DNA of 39,767 nucleotides from Chloroflexota bacterium (lineage in GTDB: Bacteria > Chloroflexota > Dehalococcoidia > SZUA-161 > SpSt-899): assembly GCA_013203045.1 (NCBI GenBank), contig JABMQN010000112.1, positions 1 to 39,767 on the forward strand, in the 5' to 3' direction. The notes under the pieces are model-generated. The model was given only the letters and a program-made list of their open reading frames with translations, was not told the DNA's origin and did no database searches. Position 1 is the first letter of the stretch. The number at the start of each line of letters is the position of its first letter. This document shows positions 19,877-27,954 of the stretch, piece after piece. The position numbers were made by a program, and so were the translations under genes.

Positions 19877-21172
19877 TCATTTCTTTGTTTGTTCATCCAG
19901 GGCAAAGAGTTCCCGCAGCACCCGGACGACTTCTTCATTGGTATGCCCGTTCTTCCTCAGGTACTGAATCGGATTATGCAGTATTTTATTGACGATGGCC
20001 TTGGTCATCGCCTCCAGATTCGCTTCCTGTTCGGTGGTAAGCGGGGGCAGCTTCTTGATGGTCATGTTCAACTGACGTTGACGGACGTCTTCGGCCATCT
20101 GCATCAACCGCCCGATCGTCGGTTTGGCCTCCAAGGTTTCCCACCATTCAATGAGGTATTCCAGTTCTGAGGTAATAATGCCCAGTGCTGCTTCTACCTC
20201 ACGTTGGCGCTCCTCATGGTTCGTTCCCAGAATCTGGTTCAAATCGTCAATATCGTAAAGGGTGACATTTTCGATTTCCTCTACCTCTGGTTCCACATCA
20301 CGGGGAACCGCGATGTCCACAATCACCAGCTTACGGTCAGGTCGCCACGACATGGCTTTCCTCACTAGCTCATCGTGTATGACTAAATGAGGCGAACCGG
20401 TACAACTGATCACGATATCCGATTCCGCCATTTCGATACCCATCTCCTTGATATCGATGGCCTGGGCACCGAGATTCTGAGCCAGTTCCTGAGCCCGTCG
20501 GAATGATCGGCTGGCCACCGAGATCGCCGAGCTTCCCCGCTGCACAAATGCCCGAGCCACCAGTTTACCCGCCTCCCCGGCACCCAGGAGGAGCACGCGA
20601 CAATTCTGAACCTCCACACAGGTGACCCGCGAAGAAATATCCACCGCTACCGAACTGACGGAAAGGGCGTTCCGACTGATACCCGTTTCTTCCCGGACTT
20701 TTCTGCCGGTGCTGATGGCATGCTGAAATAGTCGGCGCAGCGGGGTATCCACCATTTTCGCCTCTTCGGCATTTTCAAGCGCCTGTCCCACCTGACCGAG
20801 TATTTCATGCTCCCCAATGATCATTGAATACAGTCCGGAGGTGATCTTGCACAGACGTCTCATGGCCCTGTAGTTGTGATGTACGTACAAGTGAGGGGAT
20901 AGTTCCTCACCCGAAACACCCGACCAATCCTCCAGGAATTGCCTGAGTGCTCTTTCGGCATAATGGCTATCATTGCTCAGTGCATAAATCTCAGTCCGGT
21001 TACAGGTATCCAATATGATACCGCGGGGAACATAATCACGCAGGGAAGCCAAGGCATCCTGCATCTGCGATTTTGGAATGCTCAATTTCTCCCGTATCGT
21101 CAGAGGGGTTGAGCTGTAGTTCACGCCAACAGCACAGACCTGTGGACCTTTCAGGCTGCGATCCTCTACCAT
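19877..21172 (-). CDS. hemA: glutamyl-tRNA reductase
   Basis: This 431-residue enzyme makes glutamate-1-semialdehyde from Glu-tRNA, the first committed step. Key segments are the catalytic cysteine in ILDTCNRTEIYAL, SMIIGEHEILGQVGQALENA, the NADPH-binding LLLGAGEAGKLVARAFVQRG, and the C-terminal dimerisation helices ending IQYLRKNGHTNEEVVRVLRELF. Length is normal. It starts directly after the siroheme synthase stop (TAG followed by ATG), so the two are coupled. Confidence 0.98.
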   Translation of the reverse strand: MVEDRSLKGPQVCAVGVNYSSTPLTIREKLSIPKSQMQDALASLRDYVPRGIILDTCNRTEIYALSNDSHYAERALRQFLEDWSGVSGEELSPHLYVHHNYRAMRRLCKITSGLYSMIIGEHEILGQVGQALENAEEAKMVDTPLRRLFQHAISTGRKVREETGISRNALSVSSVAVDISSRVTCVEVQNCRVLLLGAGEAGKLVARAFVQRGSSAISVASRSFRRAQELAQNLGAQAIDIKEMGIEMAESDIVISCTGSPHLVIHDELVRKAMSWRPDRKLVIVDIAVPRDVEPEVEEIENVTLYDIDDLNQILGTNHEERQREVEAALGIITSELEYLIEWWETLEAKPTIGRLMQMAEDVRQRQLNMTIKKLPPLTTEQEANLEAMTKAIVNKILHNPIQYLRKNGHTNEEVVRVLRELFALDEQTKK

Positions 21173-21802
21173 CTAGACCCTCGCCTCCTTCAGGGCTTGA
21201 ATAAGTTTTAATTTGGCCTGGTCTGACTTCCCCGAGCCAATCAGACCCAGCAAACTGTCGAGGTCAAGGGCTTGCTGCCACGTTTCGGCTGGCACTGTAA
21301 TACCTTTAGACTTCAATTCAACCCGAACTTCTTCCACCACTGCAATCAAATCCGCATATTCCTGCTCAAATGCGTCTTCCAATTTAGTACGAATCTTGCG
21401 TGACAGGGCCGGACTTTTCCCGTTAGTAGAAACGGCAATGGTCAAATCTCCACGGCGCAAATATGAAGGGACGATGAAATTGGAAAGGTCAGGAACATCG
21501 ACTACGTTGATCAAAATGCCTTTCTCGGATGCATCTGTGGCAATCTGTTCGTTTATTGCCTGATTGTCCGTGGCAGCCACTACTACGAACGCTCCATCAA
21601 GATCGCCAGTTTGATATTCACGTCGAACTGTTATGATCTTTTCTCCCAACTCCTCAAGTTCTGTGCATAGTTGAGGGCTGATCACCACTACTTTTGCCTC
21701 ATGATCGATCAACATATTGGTCTTTCGCAGGGCTACACTTCCCCCGCCGATCACCAGGCATCTTTTACCTTTTACGTCCAGGAAAATCGGATAATATGAC
21801 AT
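21173..21802 (-). CDS. precorrin-2 dehydrogenase / sirohydrochlorin ferrochelatase
   Basis: This 209-residue protein corresponds to the N-terminal half of CysG (Met8p/SirC type). It has the NAD-binding fold CLVIGGGSVALRKTNMLI, then INVVDVPDLSNFIVPSYLRR and LTIAVSTNGKSPALSRKIR. It oxidises precorrin-2 to sirohydrochlorin, and in bifunctional members inserts iron to give siroheme. Whether it chelates iron here cannot be read with certainty, but no other siroheme ferrochelatase is seen in the cluster. The methyltransferase half of CysG is supplied by the cobA-hemD fusion. Confidence 0.93.
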   Translation of the reverse strand: MSYYPIFLDVKGKRCLVIGGGSVALRKTNMLIDHEAKVVVISPQLCTELEELGEKIITVRREYQTGDLDGAFVVVAATDNQAINEQIATDASEKGILINVVDVPDLSNFIVPSYLRRGDLTIAVSTNGKSPALSRKIRTKLEDAFEQEYADLIAVVEEVRVELKSKGITVPAETWQQALDLDSLLGLIGSGKSDQAKLKLIQALKEARV

Positions 21803-21813
21803 TTTCTTCTCTT

Positions 21814-21834
21814 CCTCTCCCTCGAAGGGAGAGG
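21814..21834. repeat. intercistronic 9-bp perfect hairpin
   Basis: CCTCTCCCT and AGGGAGAGG pair around a CGA loop just upstream of the siroheme synthase start. It lacks a T-tract. It may be a common intergenic palindrome or an RNA processing/stability element inside the operon. Confidence 0.55.
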
Positions 21835-21889
21835 TCGGTTGTGAATTCCCCCAGTTCTAATCTTCATATACCATTCCTGCCAGTTGATC

Positions 21890-22384
21890 TTATGCTTCCG
21901 ATGAAAGATGAGGACACCCCGATAATTCAGCCTGTCTCTTGATCAACCCAGCAGCAAAAGCCATGCAGGTTGGATACCCACACTCTTTGCAGTTTGTTCC
22001 CGGCAGGAGTTTTAACAGTTGAATCATGCTCGGTGGTGGAGCCTTTCCCGCTACGTTCGGTTCAATTTGGTTTCTCCGGTTCCAAATATCATTGAGCATA
22101 TCGATAGCGTCATCACAGATTTGTTGTGCTACTTCCCTATCCTCAACGGGTGCGATAGCAATTTCATTTGGCCTGAATGCACACCTGAAACCCTTATCGC
22201 TGTCCCAGAGCAAAACCTTCTCCTTATGATTATAATCAGCATCTTTGAGTTCGGCATTCAAAAAAGGGAATACCTTGCTGATATCATCATCGAGGGAAAT
22301 TTTAACACCCCACCATGAGGCTCCCGGCGTACAGCTCGGTGACTTCATTTCCATATCGAATCTGCCAATCAATTGTTCAGACAT
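21890..22384 (-). CDS. 4Fe-4S (PF04060-type) protein in the Ahb cluster
   Basis: This is a 164-residue protein. The C-terminus carries a four-cysteine iron-sulfur motif of the Fe4S domain type seen in RnfB and CdhD/AcsC (NCKECGYPTCMAFAAGLIKR, then SGCPHL). The N-terminal 110 residues (SPSCTPGASWWGVKISLDDD onwards) have no recognised domain. It begins after the ahbA-ahbB stop with almost no spacing and lies before the siroheme synthase, so it is an operon member. An electron-transfer or maturation role for the radical-SAM enzymes or siroheme is a reasonable guess from context only. Confidence 0.82.
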   Translation of the reverse strand: MSEQLIGRFDMEMKSPSCTPGASWWGVKISLDDDISKVFPFLNAELKDADYNHKEKVLLWDSDKGFRCAFRPNEIAIAPVEDREVAQQICDDAIDMLNDIWNRRNQIEPNVAGKAPPPSMIQLLKLLPGTNCKECGYPTCMAFAAGLIKRQAELSGCPHLSSEA

Positions 22385-22387
22385 GTT

Positions 22388-23374
22388 TCACACTCGATAT
22401 TTAACCCTTTCTTTTTTAAATTCCCGAACTGTAGATAGTATCTCATATTCAGAAATTCCGGTATCATGGGACATCCGGGCTATGGTGTTTTTATTTTGCT
22501 CATCGGTATTTCCGTGAATCATGGCAAATACATTATAACGAGGCCACAGCGAGTTTGTCGCCCGTTCATAGCAGTGCGTCACCTCTTTGAATCCGGCCAT
22601 TTTGTAGCCCGCCTCATCGACTAAAGAAGAAGGAACCTCCCAACATACCATGGCATTAGCCACAAACCCCGCATTCTGATGCTCGATCGAGGCACCGAAT
22701 CGTCTCATAATACCCCGTTCCTGCAATGAACGGCAAACGGAAAGGAACTTTTCAACATCGATACTCGCACTTTGTGCCATATCATCGAAGGGTCGATTTA
22801 TGAGAGGAAGTTGTTGTTGAACTTGGTTAATCACTGACCGTTCCAAATCAGGAAGTGTAACCGCCACTGGTTGCGGTTCAGTTGTGATGGTATCTTTGGA
22901 ATTATTGCCATTGCCTTCCATGTCAAAGAAAAGACGTATCTTGAAGAGTTTTGTAGCTGGCAGTTCAAACATGGCCTCTGGTTGAATCTGTTGATCGAAT
23001 TCCCTTAAGGCCGCTTTTAGATCGGCATCACCTTGAATTGCCAGAGTAAACCACAGATTATATTGATGATCGCGTTGATAATTATGTCCCACACCCTGAT
23101 GTTCGCTGATGATTCGACCAGCCTGCTCAATTCTCTCTTCTGGCACGCGCATCGCTACCAGCGTACTCTGATAGCCAAGGGCTCGGGAATTGAAGACCGG
23201 TCCGAGGATACGAATGATCTTTTTATCACTCAACTGCTCGACCCGTTGGAGTATTTCCTGCTCACTCAGTCCCAGTCGTGAACCCAGTTCAGCGAATGGC
23301 TCCGCAGTAAGCGGGAAATCCTTTTGCATCAGATTCACCAGTTTTCGGTCGATTTTATCCAGTTCAATATTCAC
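22388..23374 (-). CDS. ahbAB: siroheme decarboxylase, fused AhbA-AhbB
   Basis: This 328-residue protein is made of two Lrp/AsnC-like halves, each a winged helix plus an alpha/beta domain. Half one (1 to about 155) contains LDKIDRKLVNLMQKDFPLT and the motif GVGHNYQRDHQYNLWFTLA. Half two (about 178-328) contains IMRRFGASIEHQNAGFVANA and VTHCYERATNSLWPRYNVFA. These are the substrate-binding and catalytic signatures of siroheme decarboxylases AhbA and AhbB, normally separate subunits of a heterodimer, here in one chain. The enzyme removes two carboxyls to make 12,18-didecarboxysiroheme. It starts at GTG 23374, a few bases after ahbD. Confidence 0.93.
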   Translation of the reverse strand: MNIELDKIDRKLVNLMQKDFPLTAEPFAELGSRLGLSEQEILQRVEQLSDKKIIRILGPVFNSRALGYQSTLVAMRVPEERIEQAGRIISEHQGVGHNYQRDHQYNLWFTLAIQGDADLKAALREFDQQIQPEAMFELPATKLFKIRLFFDMEGNGNNSKDTITTEPQPVAVTLPDLERSVINQVQQQLPLINRPFDDMAQSASIDVEKFLSVCRSLQERGIMRRFGASIEHQNAGFVANAMVCWEVPSSLVDEAGYKMAGFKEVTHCYERATNSLWPRYNVFAMIHGNTDEQNKNTIARMSHDTGISEYEILSTVREFKKERVKYRV

Positions 23375-23377
23375 TTT

Positions 23378-24475
23378 CTAAGCCTCACATTGTAACGCAA
23401 TCGGCTGATGGACACAATATGGTTCGGCTGCCAGGTAGTTACCTGTCTCTTCGTACGCCCGGGCTCTACAACCGCCACAGATTCGTTTGTATTCACAAAT
23501 TCCACACTTGCCTTCGATCAGCGAAAGGTCTCTTAATTGCCGGAAAAGCGATGAACCATTCCATATTTGAGCAAAGCTTTTTTCTTTCACGTTTCCAGCT
23601 TCGACATCAAGATAGCCGCACCCCTGCACTCTACCGATATGTGAAATGAAGCAGAATCCGGTACCAGCCAGACATCCGCGCGTAATGGCATTCACTGTTC
23701 CAGGATGCCCGCCATGTCCCTTCATCACAATCTCCCCTCTTTGTTTCAATATACGCATGTAATGCGGTGCATCGGTAGGTTTAAAGAATATCTGATCTCC
23801 CAGTTCCTGCTGTTTATCACAAACCCAATTCAATATTCTTTCATATTCTTGGGGTGAAAGCTCCTCCTTGGCCAGCCCCTTTCCTCTCCCGGTGGGCACC
23901 AGCATAAAGGGATGAAATGCAACTGCCCCCAGTTCTAGGGCAAGATTCAGAAGGTCATCAAGATAAGGCGCGTTCATTTTGATGATAGTGCTATTGATCT
24001 GTATTCCGATCCCGGCTTTTTGCGTTTCTTTGATCCCAGCTATTGCAGCCTCAAAAGCCCCTGATTTGCCCCGGAATTTGTCCTGCAACTCCGCCGTGGG
24101 GAAATCCAGGCTCACCCCAACTCGGGATATAGGAACCCGTGCTAGTTGATTTGCAATTTCTTCCGTTATAATCGTACCGTTAGTCCCAAGCACTACTCGA
24201 AGGCCCCTGTCACTGGCATACTTACCGATCTCGAAAACATCCGGTCTTAAAAGAGGTTCTCCTCCAGTGAGGATCAGAATTGGCGTGCCCACATCTAAAA
24301 TACTGTCAATAACACTGAAGCACTCCTGTGTAGAAAGCTCGCCTTCATAGACTGAATCCTTCGCCTCTGCCCGGCAGTGAGCGCAGAAAAGATTGCACCT
24401 GCGGGTGATCTCCCAGGCAATCAGTTGCAGTTTCGGTTTGAGTTTGTCTTTTGGTCCGTTCATTGCAATCGCCAT
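23378..24475 (-). CDS. ahbD: radical SAM heme synthase AhbD
   Basis: This is a 365-residue radical SAM enzyme. The cluster motif is WEITRRCNLFCAHCRAEA, followed by ILTGGEPLLRPDVFEI and a C-terminal SPASM-like cysteine set (GCLAGTGFCFISHIGRVQGC, GKCGICEYKRICGGCRARA). It matches AhbD/NirJ2-type proteins, which decarboxylate two propionates of Fe-coproporphyrin III to vinyls, giving heme b. It lies between ahbC and ahbA-ahbB. An internal Met at residue 5 is an alternative start, as neither start has a clear ribosome site. Confidence 0.92.
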   Translation of the reverse strand: MAIAMNGPKDKLKPKLQLIAWEITRRCNLFCAHCRAEAKDSVYEGELSTQECFSVIDSILDVGTPILILTGGEPLLRPDVFEIGKYASDRGLRVVLGTNGTIITEEIANQLARVPISRVGVSLDFPTAELQDKFRGKSGAFEAAIAGIKETQKAGIGIQINSTIIKMNAPYLDDLLNLALELGAVAFHPFMLVPTGRGKGLAKEELSPQEYERILNWVCDKQQELGDQIFFKPTDAPHYMRILKQRGEIVMKGHGGHPGTVNAITRGCLAGTGFCFISHIGRVQGCGYLDVEAGNVKEKSFAQIWNGSSLFRQLRDLSLIEGKCGICEYKRICGGCRARAYEETGNYLAAEPYCVHQPIALQCEA

Positions 24476-24484
24476 CGTAAGGAT

Positions 24485-25672
24485 TCAAAATTTTGAATCC
24501 TTACGTTCATTAATCCCGATCTCATCATCAGTCAAGTAACACGCTGGGTCTTCAGCCCATATGTCATCGAAAACAGCTTCGGCCCGTGCCCTTAGATTCC
24601 CGTTGCAAATTTCAAGGTACCGGCATTTGGCACATCGGCCTTTTAGCAACTTTTTACGATCCTTCAGCCCAGCCATCACCGGGTGTGAAACATCCATCCA
24701 GATATCACCAAACGAACGCTCGCGGACATTGCCCACACTGAGCGACCTCCAGAACTGGTCGGGATGAACGTTGCCCTCCTCATCCACTGCCCCTATTCGA
24801 ATACCTGAATTGTTGCCCCCATTGACCAAAAGGAGTTCCCTGATTTTTGTGGCACGTTCTTCATTCCTGCCCTTTTCCTTTAAATATAGATACACACCAT
24901 CAGCATGGTTAGCCACCAGCAGAATTTCCTTGTTTAATCCACGCCCGTAGAAATCCAGTGTCTTCTCACAAATAAGATCAACGACTTCCCTTGTCTCCTC
25001 ATGGCTAAGATCGATATCCCTGAGATCATTGCCTCTACCGGCGTAGGCTAGATGATAGAAGCAAACCCGGTCAATGTTTTCCTGTTCTACCAAATCGAGA
25101 ATGGCGGGGACCTCATGATGATTCGATCGAGTGATCGTCATCCGCAAAGACACCCTCTGGCCCTCTGCGATGCATTTGCGAATACCCTGCAGTGCCGCCT
25201 CATAGGCACCCGTTTTACCTCGGAATTGATCATTCTGCCTGCCGATACCATCCAGGCTGATACCAACTTCACGGAAGCCGATACCCTTCATTTCTCGTGC
25301 AATCTCAGGGGTAATCAGAGTGCCATTGGTAGACACTACCACCCCGATTCCGTTTTCGGTGGCACAACGAGCCAGTTCTAAGAAATCTTTGCGTATCAAT
25401 GGCTCACCGCCGGAAAAAAGCAGTACGGGAACTTTGAATTCGGCCAACTGACGAATGAAATCCTTTCCCTCTTCGGTACTCATCTCTCGATCCGCTTCAC
25501 TGATGGCAGCATCAGCATAACAGTGGATACAACTGAGATTGCATCTGCGGGTACAATTCCAAACCACAATAGGCCTTGCCTCCAATGCGGGAGAAAGGCG
25601 TCCATGATGGCCATAGCGAAGCTCATCACCGGGACCGATTTCATCACAGAGCAATCTTGAAACAGATATCAC
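24485..25672 (-). CDS. ahbC: radical SAM 12,18-didecarboxysiroheme deacetylase AhbC
   Basis: This is a 395-residue radical SAM enzyme. The N-terminus ISVSRLLCDEIGPGDELRYG and VVWNCTRRCNLSCIHCYADA are typical of AhbC/NirJ1 proteins. FSGGEPLIRKDFLELAR follows, and a C-terminal cysteine cluster (GRCAKCRYLEICNGNLRARA) probably binds an auxiliary iron-sulfur cluster. It removes the two acetate side chains of didecarboxysiroheme to give Fe-coproporphyrin III. It starts at GTG 25672, which overlaps the stop of the upstream regulator (GTGA). Confidence 0.92.
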   Translation of the reverse strand: MISVSRLLCDEIGPGDELRYGHHGRLSPALEARPIVVWNCTRRCNLSCIHCYADAAISEADREMSTEEGKDFIRQLAEFKVPVLLFSGGEPLIRKDFLELARCATENGIGVVVSTNGTLITPEIAREMKGIGFREVGISLDGIGRQNDQFRGKTGAYEAALQGIRKCIAEGQRVSLRMTITRSNHHEVPAILDLVEQENIDRVCFYHLAYAGRGNDLRDIDLSHEETREVVDLICEKTLDFYGRGLNKEILLVANHADGVYLYLKEKGRNEERATKIRELLLVNGGNNSGIRIGAVDEEGNVHPDQFWRSLSVGNVRERSFGDIWMDVSHPVMAGLKDRKKLLKGRCAKCRYLEICNGNLRARAEAVFDDIWAEDPACYLTDDEIGINERKDSKF

Positions 25673-26316
25673 GTGAGATCATCTCCATCGATTTCGTTAG
25701 AATTCTGATATACTGCTACCATAGCCAGTAATACTTCATCAGTGATCTGTGTAACCAGAGGTATAGCCTCAGCGGCTCTCTCATTGAGGGCCTTTCTTTT
25801 CTTCATAAGGCCCGTAGCTGCCATGACCAAAGGAGCACGGTGCAACATAAAGGCTTCCATCGCATCTGTCAGAGAGAGACCCATTTCAACGAGGTATCTC
25901 CCAAATTCCTTTCCGGCTTCGCGGGCAAGAAGGAGGGTTTCATTCCGCTTGTTAGGTTTTGAAATGTAGATAATGACAAGATCGTATATTCCCCTGCCCA
26001 TCGCCCCAAACCGGGCCTTGGATTGCGAATCCAGATTGTCATACCAGGAAGCACCTGAAAAATGGTCATGTGCGATCTGATGCTCTTGTTCCGGGGCAAG
26101 TTCCATCTGGGCAACCAGATCTTTAATACCATGTATCCGGTTTTTAGCACCCATGAAACGGCGAAGTTCTGTTTCAGAATAGCATCGATGCCCTCCAGGG
26201 GTGACAAACGCCTCAATTCGACCTTCATCCGTCCACTGACGCAGTGTCACTTCACTGACGCCGAGCATTCGACTGGCCTGACTTATAGTTACGAGGGAGG
26301 ATTGACTGTTAGACAT
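25669..26316 (-). CDS. MerR-like HTH regulator with helical sensor domain
   Basis: This is a 215-residue protein. Residues about 8-55 form a MerR/BldC-type winged helix (TISQASRMLGVSEVTLRQWT, then FVTPGGHRCYSETELRRFMG). Residues about 90-200 are all-helical (ARFGAMGRGIYDLVIIYI, EAGKEFGRYLVEMGLSLTDA, EAFMLHRAPLVMAATGLM) and recall the RsbR-type N-terminal globin-like fold. It is the first gene of the heme cluster and overlaps ahbC by 4 nt, so it very likely regulates the cluster, perhaps sensing heme or a pathway intermediate. That role is inferred from position. A perfect dyad lies just upstream of its start. Confidence 0.82.
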   Translation of the reverse strand: MSNSQSSLVTISQASRMLGVSEVTLRQWTDEGRIEAFVTPGGHRCYSETELRRFMGAKNRIHGIKDLVAQMELAPEQEHQIAHDHFSGASWYDNLDSQSKARFGAMGRGIYDLVIIYISKPNKRNETLLLAREAGKEFGRYLVEMGLSLTDAMEAFMLHRAPLVMAATGLMKKRKALNERAAEAIPLVTQITDEVLLAMVAVYQNSNEIDGDDLT

Positions 26317-26340
26317 GACTTCTAAAAAACTACTGAAATC

Positions 26341-26354
26341 TATAGAATTCTATA
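26341..26354. promoter_or_regulatory. candidate operator of the heme cluster
   Basis: TATAGAATTCTATA is a perfect 14-bp palindrome 25 nt upstream of the regulator start, in the promoter area. MerR-type regulators bind such dyads between the -35 and -10 boxes, so autoregulation through this site is plausible. Confidence 0.5.
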
Positions 26355-26395
26355 ACAAGATTAACATACTGCTTTTTTAGATACAAGCCGGCGAA

Positions 26396-26629
26396 TTAAG
26401 GAACCGCTGATCAAGTTTATCTAAAGAGCCCACTCGTCTAATCGGGCGCTTTGGGGACACGTGATAGCCTTCAAATGGCCTGATTTCGCTGATTTTGTTC
26501 TGGTGTTTCCGACTGATCTGCCTCTTTGGGCAGGTTTATGGCATACGTTTCCTACGTATCGGCAATTGATGTCTGACCTGGTAAAGGTTTCCCAATGCCA
26601 TCAGGCTATATACCTGTAAGGTTCCTTAA
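26396..26629. mobile_element. MITE-like element or IS remnant
   Basis: A 234-bp segment is bounded by perfect 10-nt inverted ends (TTAAGGAACC and GGTTCCTTAA). It is rich in internal hairpins, for example ATACGT-TTCCT-ACGTAT and CTGCCTCTTTGGGCAG, and has no usable open frame. This is the form of a miniature inverted-repeat element or the deleted ends of an insertion sequence. No clear target-site duplication was identified by eye. Confidence 0.55.
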
Positions 26630-26860
26630 ATGATTTGACACGGTGGGAAGAAACTAATGAATAGAAAATATATTCCTATAGCAAATAAGATGTGCCTATA
26701 GTAAAATCAGTTTTGGGTCGAATAGTACGAAAGGCTGATACAGGTTGTCTGTAACAGGGACTATCGTGCCTGTTGTCAGGAACGAACAAGTTGGATCAAC
26801 GGATTTAATGAGTTCGCCAGGTGTCGTTAAATCAAGATGCCAAATTAAGGAGGAGTTCGG

Positions 26861-27511
26861 ATGTTTGTAAAGGATGTCATGACAACAAACGTGATCACCA
26901 TTCCCAGCAATATGCCCGTGTTGGAAGCCAGGAAGATCATGGAGGTTCACAAAATCAGACGTTTGCCAGTGGTGGATAAGGGCAAGTTGGTAGGTGTCGT
27001 GACCAAGAACATGATGCGAAGAGCAGCACCATCGGAAGCGACGTCGTTGAGTGTATGGGAAATCAATTATCTTATGGCCAAAATGACGGTCAAAGATATC
27101 ATGAAAACGGATCCTGTAACTGTAACAACAGATATTACTGTGGAACGTGCTGTGGCTACTGCTCAGGAAAGAGGCGTCGGTGCTTTACCGGTTTTGGAAG
27201 ATGGTGTTTTGGTGGGGATTATCACCACCAATGACTTTTTCTATAAAATATTGAATCCTCTATTGGGCATGAATGAGAGTGGTAAGCGAGTGATTGTTTA
27301 TGGCGCCGATACTCCGGACCAAATATGTAAAGTAATGGATGCCGTAAAAGAGAGTGGAACGGGAATCAAAGCTATACATACTATTGCTTTTCCCGAGGCC
27401 GTGAGCAAGGATCTTATTGTTCATATTGACGGAGAGGATGCAACGGGAATCGTAGCCAAATTAAAGGGTATGGGTTTCCATGTTGAGGAGCGTGAGCACC
27501 AAGCATTGTAG
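26861..27511 (+). CDS. CBS-domain pair protein with C-terminal ACT-like domain
   Basis: This is a 216-residue protein. The first CBS motif (FVKDVMTTNVITIPSNMPVL, RRLPVVDKGKLVGVVTKNMM) and the second (MTVKDIMKTDPVTVTTDI, VGALPVLEDGVLVGIITTNDF) form one Bateman module that usually binds adenine nucleotides. Residues about 140-216 (RVIVYGADTPDQICKVMDAV to VAKLKGMGFHVEE) look like an ACT-type ligand domain. Similar proteins were once called AcuB. The regulated target is not evident from the neighbours. A GGAGGAG ribosome site precedes ATG 26861. Confidence 0.88.
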   Translation: MFVKDVMTTNVITIPSNMPVLEARKIMEVHKIRRLPVVDKGKLVGVVTKNMMRRAAPSEATSLSVWEINYLMAKMTVKDIMKTDPVTVTTDITVERAVATAQERGVGALPVLEDGVLVGIITTNDFFYKILNPLLGMNESGKRVIVYGADTPDQICKVMDAVKESGTGIKAIHTIAFPEAVSKDLIVHIDGEDATGIVAKLKGMGFHVEEREHQAL

Positions 27512-27568
27512 AGAAGCGACTGAGCTTATGGTTATCAGTATCGATTACATAAAGAAGTATTAAAGAAT

Positions 27569-27925
27569 ATGCCTATGAATGAAGAGATTTTTGCCGGTAA
27601 GGTTTGTGGGCCTGGAATTTCAGAGAAATTAATTGATCCCGAGCATCTTCGTAAAATACAAAGCCATCCCTGTTTCAGTAAGGAAGCGGCCATAGATTTG
27701 GGCGCATACATTTGCCGGTGGCCCCCAAATGCAATATTCAACGCAGCAGCCAACGATATCGGGGGCTGCTGCGTTGATCGATGATTGCAGATTTGTGATC
27801 ACGAGCAAGGCTGGTCCTCATGCGGCTACAGAGTTAAAAAAAAGTTGGTATCGAAATCATTCAGGACTACAGCCCGATTGAAGTAGCGCTTAACAGGCTG
27901 AAAAATTACATATTAAAGAGAATGC
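27569..27925 (+). pseudogene. remnant of a NifB-like radical SAM gene, internally deleted and frameshifted
   Basis: The 5' part encodes KVCGPGISEKLIDPEHLRKI, then SHPCFSKEA. After a frame change it gives APKCNIQ, the start of a NifB-type radical SAM domain (HPCF and APKCNIQC are family hallmarks). The radical SAM core is missing. The sequence then jumps to DCRFVITSKAGPHAATELKK and, after a run of eight A's that breaks the frame, to VGIEIIQDYSPIEVALNRL, the C-terminal NifX-like domain of NifB-like proteins. A perfect 10-bp inverted repeat (CGCAGCAGCC/GGCTGCTGCG) lies at the junction. The tail frame runs on into the ferritin-like gene. No functional protein is expected. Confidence 0.72.
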
Positions 27926-27954
27926 CATATGTTGCGATCGGGGAAGGAATTATA

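Larger units (their letters stand above)
26317..26860. other. 544-nt divergent intergenic region
   Basis: This region lies between the heme-cluster regulator (minus) and the CBS protein (plus). It holds the 26341-26354 dyad, the 26396-26629 palindromic element, and about 230 nt of leader before the CBS gene. In that leader, CCTATAG occurs twice near 26676 and 26695, and an ACAGG/CCTGT hairpin is possible around 26755-26775. I see no gene. Confidence 0.6.

Noticed and set aside
26755-26860. Possible riboswitch in the CBS-gene leader
   Set aside because: Only a short ACAGG/CCTGT hairpin is visible, and no known riboswitch core motif was recognised.
27733-27764. GC-rich perfect inverted repeat in the NifB-like remnant as a terminator
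   Set aside because: No T-tract follows. It lies at the deletion junction and is better seen as a deletion scar or coincidence.
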